Assembly: GCF_023159225.1 (NCBI RefSeq)
Contig: NC_063177.1
Span: forward strand, 17,880,673-17,944,672
From: Perognathus longimembris pacificus
Lineage: Eukaryota > Chordata > Mammalia > Rodentia > Heteromyidae
Reading direction: 5' to 3'
Length of the DNA stretch: 64,000 nucleotides
Both the position numbers and the translations under genes were made by a program. Positions 56,543-64,000 of this stretch are shown here, piece by piece. Each line of letters starts with the position of its first letter. Position 1 is the stretch's first letter. The notes beneath the pieces are model-generated. The model ran no database searches. It was not told where the DNA came from and worked only from the letters and a program-made list of their open reading frames with translations.

Positions 56543-56778
56543 TTTGCTGGTACTCGGGCTTGAACTTAGGGCCTGGGTTCTGTCCTTGAGCTCCCCCGCC
56601 TCCCAAGACTAGTGCTGTACCTCTTGTGCCACAGCTCCACTTCCAGCTTTTTGGTAGTTAATTGGAGATAACAGTCTCACAGACTTTCCTGTCCAGGCTA
56701 GCTTTGAATCTTGATCCTTAGGTCTCAGCTTCCTAAATATCTAGGATTACAGGCATGAGCCATGGGTGCCTGGCTCGG
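56543..56778 (-). mobile_element. SINE-A
   Basis: A full-length minus copy, moderately diverged (CTCGGGCTTGAACTTAGGGC to GGATTACAGGCATGAGCC). Confidence 0.87.
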
Positions 56779-57394
56779 ATACATTTTTAAATACACTTAA
56801 AAAAAATTCTCAATTACAGCAACTTCTCATTCCTTTATCTACTTTCTCAACCTGCTTTCCTTCCAACCTTAGATCTCTACCTCAAAGCCTCAGATGCTAT
56901 CCACTCTTCTTTGTCTACTTGGAAGGATCTAGAAGCTCTCAGTGCCTATAACCAGTCAGTACAGAGCTGTTCCCTTAAAGAGACAACCGGCTTTCTGGTC
57001 TCTCTTAGGATTTCAGAACAGGAGAGAAAACGTAGGCTTAAAATGATGGATGACCGTAGTCAATAGCACATCGATCAGAATATCTTTCTGTTTGTATGTT
57101 TAAATTCATGAAGAAACAGAAAATTATAAGTTACCATAAACATCAATTTCTGAATGCATATGTTCCTTGGGAGGATAAGTTCAACTCTGCCCTTTAATTA
57201 AAGCAGCAGTATGATTCCCTTTTGGCCCAAAGAAGTTGTTACCAAAACCACTAATTTTTTCCACCAGGACCAATATAACTGGAAATGCTAGCATTCATCT
57301 TCAGTAACCAGACCCGAGGCGCAGCCTTCATTGTCTTTATCTGGTGGGTAGTTCAGCTTTATTATGTGGCTTCGGGTTATCATGGGGACAGGAG

Positions 57395-57520
57395 TAGGGT
57401 GACTGACATTTATTGAGTCCACATGTCTAGTTGCCGTATATCTTTTATCTCATCGAATTCCTCACAGCAGCTCCATAAAGAAGGCAGTGTTGTTGCCACT
57501 TTGAGAAAAGACAACAGGAA
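57395..57520 (-). mobile_element. MIR fragment, minus orientation
   Basis: It reads TGACATTTATTGAGTCCACA and TTTTATCTCATCGAATTCCT. Confidence 0.6.
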
Positions 57521-57586
57521 AGGTTAAAAAAAAGCCAGAGCTGCTGAATCCTAAAGCCCAATAGTTTAGCTAGAATGTGGCCCAGG

Positions 57587-57694
57587 GGCAAGAAATATGG
57601 CTTAGTGGTAGAGTGCTTGCCTAGCATGCATGAGGCCCTGGGTTCAATTCCTTGGTGCCACAACTACACAAAACATAAATAACATTGAAAAAAA
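57587..57694 (+). mobile_element. Monomeric ID element
   Basis: It carries only the first monomer of the SINE-B plan. The 13-bp duplication AATGTGGCCCAGG lies at 57574-57586 and 57695-57707, so the monomer was itself mobile. Confidence 0.92.
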
Positions 57695-58497
57695 AATGTG
57701 GCCCAGGTACAGCATCTCAACATTCATTCACTAAAGATTTATTGAGCACCTTCAAGATGTCAGGATGAAACAAGAAAATTAGGCATACCAGAGGCTCTGC
57801 AATGCCTTGACTCTTGTCTATGTTTCCAACCTCACTTCCTAAGTGTATTATGCTTCACTGCACCTCATCAGCCCCGGATGCTGAGTGCTGCAGGTGCCTT
57901 CTGCATCCCACACCACTGCCCCTTGGCCTCTCTTGGAGTTCTGCAGCTGAGGTAAACAGTCCCCAGGGACTACTGGGATCTTACCTCAAGCACCCACTCC
58001 CCAATAACTCTCCCCCCCCCCCCCGTCATGAGACTCTAGAAGCCCAGGTGGTAACTTCCACAGGGAACTGAGATCCACAGGGACATCCCACAGCCAGTGG
58101 GAATGGCGTTGGTTAGTAAGTGTTAGTAAGTGGACTCCCATCTTTGGAGGGTCTTTCTGAGGCATAGTGTATGGACTGGTTCAGGGGTCTCTAGCAGGAA
58201 GAAGCCTGCGAGACTCACACTGGTAGGTAGAAACCAATCAATAATATGCTTTCTATTGGTTTTCCCTTGGTAGACATTGTCTCTCTCCTTTTTCCTCTCC
58301 CTTACTCCTGCTTCCTGGGACTGTCTTCTGAATAAAATAATTGCCCCACTCCTTGCTTCACCTGTTCTTTCCCCTCTTCTGAGATGCCCCAACATCCCCA
58401 TAATACATTCTATCATCCCCCCAGTTCTTCCTTGCTCTCTCATGCTACCTCTCCTCATGCTGCTTCCTCCTCTACCTGCTGACACATCCCTCCTTTT

Positions 58498-58722
58498 TTG
58501 TGCCAGTACTGAGGCTTGAACTCAGGATCTTGTGCACTGTCCTTTAGCTTTAAGATCAAAGCTGGTGCTCTACCAGTGCTCTCTACTTCTGGCTTTTTGC
58601 TGGTTAATTGGAGATAAGAGTCTCACAGACTCTTCTTCCTGTGATCCTTCTAGCCATGATCCTCAGCTCTCAGCCTCCTGAGTAGCTAGGATTACAGGTG
58701 TGAGCCACCAGTGACCAGTTGT
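58498..58722 (-). mobile_element. SINE-A
   Basis: It reads CTGAGGCTTGAACTCAGGAT, GCTGGTTAATTGGAGATAAG and GAGTAGCTAGGATTACAGGT. Confidence 0.88.
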
Positions 58723-59084
58723 GCTGAGACCCTTTTGCATCTGTCAGAGCCCAGCATACTGGTGATACTCTAATCCTTTCCCTTCCCCAGGTCTACAGAG
58801 GGACTTGCCTTGGTTATAACACTGTTCACACTACATTGTCATGAATTCTGTGCTTCAAGTCTACAGCTCCTCAAGCTTCAAACTTGAGGTTTCTCAAATC
58901 CACAAATTGTCAAGGACCAGCTGCTCTTAGCTAGCTGACATCTTATTCCTCCTACTGCCCCCATACCTGACAAAGTGCAGAAAGAGTCAATGTCTAGTCC
59001 TTGTATGCCAAGGAAATAAATGCATGATGTCTGAGTGAATAAATGATCAGTATTCATCTGGGCTCTTTGGAGCTCATACTATTC

Positions 59085-59088
<4 letters not shown>

Positions 59089-59127
<39 letters not shown>
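59089..59127. repeat. (TG)~19 microsatellite
   Basis: A pure TG run. Confidence 0.95.
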
Positions 59128-59135
<8 letters not shown>

Positions 59136-59332
59136 CTACTTGAGCCAAACCCTGAGCCCCAAACATCATACCATATTAAATCAGAACTACCCTAATGGGT
59201 AGAGTGGGCAGAGTGGATAGACATTTTTGAGTATCATGCTGCCAGGAGCTCTACCTTTAAAAGAATCCCTTTCTATTAACAAATAGCCTCCATAAAAACA
59301 CAAATCAACCTGTAAAAAACACCTCTCTCCTG

Positions 59333-59855
59333 TGATCCTAGCTACTCAGGAGGCTGAGACCTGAGAATTAAGGTTTGAAACCAGCCTGGGCAGGAAAGTC
59401 TGTGACTCTTAAGTCCAACTAACTACCAAAAAAGTCAGAAGTAGAGCTATGGCTTAAGTGCTAGAGTGCTAGCCTTGAGTAGTATACAACAACTCAGGGG
59501 GGCTGGAAATATGGCCTAGTGGTAGAGTGCTCACCTAACATGCATGAAGCCCTGGGTTTGATTCCTCAGCACTGCATACACAGAAAAAGCCAGAAGCGGC
59601 ACTGTGGCTCATGCGGCAGAGTACTAGCCTTGAGCAAAAAGAAGCCAGGGACAGTGCTCAGGCCCTGAGTCCAAGGCCCAGGACTGGCAAAAAAAAAAAA
59701 AAAAAAAAAAAAAAAGCCAGGGACAGTGCTCAGGCCCTGAGTCCAAAGCCCCAGGACTAGCAAAGACAAACAAACAAAAAAAAGCAACAAACAAACAAAC
59801 CCTCAGGGACAGCAGCCAGGCCCCTTGAGTTCAAACCACAGGACCAGAATAAAAA
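59333..59855 (+). mobile_element. SINE-A interrupted by SINE-B
   Basis: The head and tail start are at 59333-59497. The tail end CTCAGGGACAGCAGCCAGG resumes at about 59802. Confidence 0.85.
59500..59801 (+). mobile_element. SINE-B with duplicated 3' end
   Basis: A full dimer to 59690 and about 27 A, then a second copy of only the last 46 bases of the tail (59716-59761) with its own A-rich end. The flanking ACTCAGGG/CCTCAGGG looks like the target duplication. Confidence 0.85.
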
Positions 59856-59944
59856 CAAAACAACAACAAACCCAACAACACACAAATCATCCAAATTGCC
59901 TTCTAGTCTTGCTTTCATCTTGGACCTTGAGTCTAGTAGAAAAC

Positions 59945-60055
59945 AGTTGTGTGTGGTTGTACAAGACTGTAATCCTAGCATTCTGGAGATGAAGGCAGAA
60001 AGAGGTTGAGTAAGAGGCCTAGCTAGACTGAATAATGAGAAGATCTCAAAAAACA
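59945..60055 (+). mobile_element. B1-like SINE with GGAA tail
   Basis: It reads GTGTGGTTGTACAAGACTGT, AATCCTAGCATTCTGGAGAT and AGAAGATCTCAAAAAA. A GGAA-rich stretch follows to about 60115. Confidence 0.7.
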
Positions 60056-60115
60056 AGAAGGAAAGGAAGGAAGGAAGGGAAGGACGGACCCAGGAGGAAG
60101 AAAAGGAGGGAGGGA

Positions 60116-61076
60116 AGGTGAGCTGGTAGAGAAGGTGAATGAAAGTGGGGAACAGCCAGGAGGAGAATACCTGGGGAGGTGTCTGGCTGGAGTGGGACCT
60201 GGGTCTCTGAGAGCTGAAGGTGTAAACACAAACAAAAATCCCCATCTTTGAGCATCTTGTCAAGCAGGCTTTTGTTCTCTTATACAAGGTTCCTCCTGAC
60301 TACAGATAGATTAGAGCAGCTGGATTGGACTTTATCTAATTTCTCAGAATCTGAGGACCAGGGTCCCATATCAGGATTTTATTTATTTGTTCCTCAATAA
60401 ACCCATTGCTGGGCTTTTTTTTTTTTTGAAGCACAATGCAATTAAGATTCACTTTGTTTTAAGTATGCAATTGGTTTAGCTTTGATAACTTCAAAGTCTA
60501 GAAGTCTCCACAATAATCGAGATATAGATGTGTCCTGCCACCTATCTGTTAGGGCCAAATAGCCAGATGTCCTTATCTTGAAGTCCCAGACCAGTGCCTT
60601 GTTACAGGTACACTCCCACCTTACCTCTCTCCTTGACCAAATGGCTGGCAACAGACCAGAGCTCTGAAGAGAACAGAGGTTTGAACTGACTTGACTCCCT
60701 GCTTTACTTCCTCCCTACTTCCAGTCATGACCCCTTTGAGCATGTTATCTCTGTCTCACCAGTAGTTATTTTTGTACCAGCCCCTACCAGACAACTCTAG
60801 CATTCCTTCAGACCCACTATAAGTACCTTAGATTGTAAACAAGGAGTGAGTCTCAGCTGGAGGCTCCCCTCCACAGATTTTCTTCTCAACAAAACTGTGC
60901 TAGTGTTGAGCCATCTTTGCCTATTCTCTCTCACCTTCTTTTTACAGTCAAGCCCTTACCCCAACTGACAGTCCCAGGGAATTATTTTCTAAAATTTCTA
61001 TCAATACAGTTTTTGTCTTTTCTAAAACTTTTTTTTGAATGAATCAGTCTTTGGTTTGATTGTTGGTATTTAGTAG
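60116..61076. other. Intergenic, no feature recognised
   Basis: No gene or clear repeat. The minus-strand frame of 176 codons at 59757-60287 starts in SINE-associated sequence and is not credible. Confidence 0.45.
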
Positions 61077-61095
61077 AAAAAAGGTGTTTGGGGGG

Positions 61096-61330
61096 CTGGG
61101 AATATGGCCTAGTGGCAAGAGTGCTTGCCTTGTATACATGAAGCCCTGGGTTCGATTCCTCAGCACCACATATATACAAAAAAAAAAAAAAAAAAAAAAA
61201 AGGCCAGAAGTGGCGCTGTGGCTCAAGTGGTAAGAGTGCTAGCCTTGAGCAAAAAGAAGCCAGGGACAGTGCTCAGGCCCTCCTGAGTTCAAGGCCCAGG
61301 ACTGACAAAAAAAAATAATAATAATAATAA
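61096..61330 (+). mobile_element. SINE-B with expanded poly(A) linker
   Basis: Between the two monomers the usual ACAGAAAA linker is a run of about 24 A (61178-61201). GGTGTTTGGG occurs on both sides of the element as a duplication. Confidence 0.92.
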
Positions 61331-61347
61331 AAAGGTGTTTGGGTTTT

Positions 61348-61548
61348 GTTTTTTTTTTTTTGCCAGTCCTGGGGCTTGAACTCAGGGCCTGAGCACTGTT
61401 CCTGGGCTTCATTGCTCAAGGCTAGTGCTCTGCCACTTGAGCCACAGCATCAATTATGGCCTTTTCTGTTGATGTGGTACTAAGGAATTGAATCCAGGGC
61501 TTCGTACATACTAGGCAAGCACTCTAGTACTAAGCCACATTCCCAGCC
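61348..61548 (-). mobile_element. SINE-B, older variant
   Basis: A reversed dimer with the ACATACTAGGCAAGCACTCT variant. It is sandwiched between two plus-strand SINE-Bs. Confidence 0.88.
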
Positions 61549-61701
61549 CAGAAAAAACGCTTTTGGGTTTCATCTATGTTGCTATGTGATTTATATTTTC
61601 TCCTATTTTCTTCCCCCAGTGTCAGGAATAGGCACGTTAGTATGCTTTATGTCACTCAAGCTGACAGAAGGATTATTATCTTGCAAATAAACTAATTGTG
61701 G

Positions 61702-61905
61702 GGCTAGGAATATGGCCTAGTGGCAAGAGTGCTTGCCTCGTATACATGAAGTCCTGGGTTCAATTCCCCAACACCACATATACAGAAATGGCCAGAAGTG
61801 GTGCTGTGGCTCAAGTGGCAGAGTGCTAGCCTTGAGCAAAAAGAAGCCAGGGACAGTTCTCAGGCCTTGAGTCCAAGCCCCAGGACTTGCCAAAAATAAA
61901 TAAAT
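61702..61905 (+). mobile_element. SINE-B, young
   Basis: The 17-bp duplication AAATAAACTAATTGTGG lies at 61685-61701 and 61906-61922. Confidence 0.96.
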
Positions 61906-62394
61906 AAATAAACTAATTGTGGTTTGATGAGATTAAGAGAACCATTAGTGGTCATGTAATTCTTTCCTTTTTATTGTGAGATGTATAAGTACACTTGTTT
62001 TCCTACTTTCTAGTTCATGGACATTTGGGTTACCTTTGGTTATCTTGGACATGTTTCCAATTCTCTCTCAAGTAAGCAAACAAACATAGGAATAGGATTG
62101 TAACACCAACTGTGTGTTTTACTTTATAAGTAATACTTTTATATGGTAATGGTAGCTGTACCATTTTCCACTGCTTCCAACAATGTAGGAGTGTTTCACT
62201 GCCCCATATCCTTGCCAATGTTTTCTCTTTAGCCATATTAGTGGGTAAGTAATTCTACCTTATTGTGGTGTTTGAATTTCTCTGGTGATTAATGATATAT
62301 AACATCTTCTTGTGTAGTTAGTTATTGGCCATTTATATTTCTTGTTTCCTCCTTGTCCTCTTCCTCGTCTTCCTCCTCATCCTCCTTTTTCTTT

Positions 62395-62453
62395 TGTGCA
62401 CATCCTGGGGCTTGAACTTAGGTTCTGGATACTACCCCTAAGCTTTTTCCTTT

Positions 62454-62485
<32 letters not shown>

Positions 62486-62728
62486 TTTTTTTTTTTTGCT
62501 GGTCCTGGAGCTTGAACTCAGGGCCTAGGTGCTGTCCCTGAGCTTTTGTGCTCAAAGCTAGTGCTCTAGCAATTTGAGCCACAGCTCCATTTGTGGTATT
62601 TTTGGTAGTTAATTGGAGATAAGAGTCTCGTTGCTTGGGCTGACTTTTTTTTCCATGATCCTCAGATCTCAGCCTCCTGAGTAGCTAGAATTACAGTCAT
62701 GAAGAATGAGCTACCAGTGCCTGGCTTA
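62395..62728 (-). mobile_element. SINE-A with a (TTTC)n insert or two overlapping copies
   Basis: A short tail end (CCTGGGGCTTGAACTTAGGT) is at 62404, (TTTC)n at about 62450-62485, then a full minus SINE-A at 62493-62728. Confidence 0.75.
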
Positions 62729-62766
62729 TATATTTTCTTTTGTGAAGTATCAGTCCAAATCTTTTG

Positions 62767-62823
62767 TCCTTCCTTCCTTCCTTCCTTCCTTCCTTCCTTC
62801 CTTCCTTCCTTCCTTCCTTCCTT
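62767..62823. repeat. (TTCC)~14 microsatellite
   Basis: A pure TTCC run at the poly(A) side of the SINE-B that follows. Confidence 0.95.
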
Positions 62824-62827
62824 TCTT

Positions 62828-63017
62828 TGCCACTCCTGGGGCTTGGACTCAGGGCCTGAGCACTCTCCCTGGCTTCTTTTTGCTCAAGGCTAGCACTCTG
62901 CCACTTGAGCCACAGTGCCAATTCTGGCTTTTTCTATGTATATGGTGCTGAGAAATTGAACCCAGAGCTTCATGTATGCAAAGCAAGCACTCTACCACTA
63001 GGCCACATTTTCAGCCC
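62828..63017 (-). mobile_element. SINE-B
   Basis: A reversed dimer (GGGGCTTGGACTCAGGGCCT to CCACATTTTCAGCCCC). Its A tail appears to have become the TTCC array. Confidence 0.9.
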
Positions 63018-63094
63018 CTTTTTGTTCATTTTTAAATTGGATGTTTGTCTCTTTATAAATGAATTTTAACAGCTTTTTATTTTTTAGTCTTTTC

Positions 63095-63172
63095 TTTTTT
63101 TGGTATTGGGGATTGAACCCAGGACATTGCACTTTCTAGGCAAGTGCTTTGCCACTGAGCTACATCTCAGCC
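63095..63172 (-). mobile_element. ID-like monomer
   Basis: It reads GGTATTGGGGATTGAACCCA, TTGCCACTGAGCTACATCTC on the plus strand, with a good ID layout. Confidence 0.85.
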
Positions 63173-64000
63173 CTCTTTTTATTTTTTTATGTCCTTAGTC
63201 AAACATGATTTATGAAAATTTTTCTACTATGCTTTGGTTTACCTTTTTATTTCTTATTTATGACTTTTGAATGTTTTTTTCCAAGTGGAACACATTTTTT
63301 TTTATGATTTGAACCTTTTGTGTTCTGATTAAAATATCTTTCCCTAACTCAAAGATTTTCTCTCTCTCTCTTTTGTGTGTGTAGAAGCTAGATAGGTTTA
63401 GGTACTATACTTATGTTTATAATCTATACTCTATTTGTATTTAAGTTTGGGGTATGGCAGAGAATAGTGAGGATAAAGTTTATTTATTTTTTTTCCATTT
63501 ATATATCCAATTATTATAGTGCCAGTAAGTAAAAAGGTGGTATTTTCCCCAGCAAATCATCTTGAAAGCTTTGTCAAAAAATCAATTGGCCATAAAAGTG
63601 TGGATCTATCTGGGGGGGGGGGGGTCCTCTTGTGTCCCATTAATGTCCGCATCTGTCCTTAGGACAACCCACTGACTTGATTACTAAACTTTATAGCAGG
63701 TCTTGAATAAGGTAGTTTAAGTCTTCCAACCAATCTACTTTGTGTTTGCTTTTGTGGTAATGGGGGGGGGGGTGTCAAATCCAGGACTACAGCCACAACC
63801 CTTTTATTTGTATTTTGTTTTGCAATAGGGTCTGAATTTGCCAGGGATGCTTTCAAACTGCAAGCCTTCTAATCACCACACCTAGCAAAACTATCAGGCC
63901 CAGCAAAATAAAATGAGATGCTCCCCCTCCTTCCTTCTCTCTTTCCTTCCCTCCCTTCTTTCCTTCCTTCCTATCTCCCCTTCAGTACTGGGGGAGGGTG
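63173..64000. other. AT-rich intergenic tail of the window
   Basis: G runs lie near 63613 and 63761, and a TTCC-rich patch at 63930-63972. No gene is visible. Confidence 0.45.

Noticed and set aside
54901..64000. A neighbouring gene upstream of ABR (for example a bHLH gene expected near ABR in mammals)
   Set aside because: I looked for a basic helix-loop-helix coding exon and any other conserved coding block and found none. The neighbour must lie beyond the right edge.

Overview
The window is nuclear DNA from a placental mammal, almost certainly a rodent. It is dominated by interspersed repeats: B1-like and ID-like SINEs, old MIRs and LINE-1 3' ends. Two lineage-specific SINEs account for most of it. 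I call them SINE-A (a 7SL/B1-like head joined to a tRNA-like tail) and SINE-B (an ID-type tRNA-like monomer joined to that same tail). Many SINE-B copies have perfect 10-17 bp target-site duplications, so they are young. An ID-derived dimer fits geomyoid rodents (kangaroo rats, pocket mice, gophers; compare the published IDL-Geo and DIP SINEs). I recalled those families rather than searching for them, so treat the species group as tentative.

The only protein-coding gene I can support is ABR (active BCR-related; a Rho-family GEF/GAP). It lies on the minus strand and its body continues beyond the left edge of the window. Two first coding exons are visible. The canonical first exon is at 2925-2985, inside a CpG island; it encodes the ABR N-terminus [20 protein letters not shown] and ends in phase 1 at a GTACGT donor. 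About 50 kb upstream, in a second CpG island, a 1,015-nt open exon (53198-54212) encodes 338 residues. These match the first exon of BCR: an N-terminal oligomerisation coiled coil, an acidic middle and a DCS...EEGFS block. This exon also ends in phase 1 at a GT donor, so it can splice in frame to the same downstream ABR exon. The predicted long protein would be a full BCR-like ABR, whereas the commonly described ABR lacks this region. A weaker third candidate first exon, with the same phase and a GTAAGT donor, sits in a small CpG cluster near 26.77 kb.

Layout. 1-2924: intron common to the ABR forms seen here. 2.6-3.6 kb: CpG island with the canonical first exon. 3.6-53.2 kb: large intron of the long form, packed with SINEs, old MIRs, LINE-1 remnants and simple repeats. 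Notable there are a TTC/TCC array grown inside a SINE-B (13.0-13.2 kb), a 300-bp polypurine tract (16.0-16.3 kb), an inverted SINE pair (17.1-17.5 kb), a 59-bp perfectly alternating purine-pyrimidine run (27.5 kb) and a small retrocopy of an apparently antisense LINE-1 transcript (35.0-35.2 kb). 53.2-54.9 kb: CpG island with the BCR-like exon. 54.9-64 kb: upstream, apparently intergenic repeat-rich DNA with no recognisable gene.

I saw no tRNA or rRNA gene, CRISPR array or bacterial-type feature. Boundaries of old repeats are approximate. No database search, alignment or repeat masking was run.
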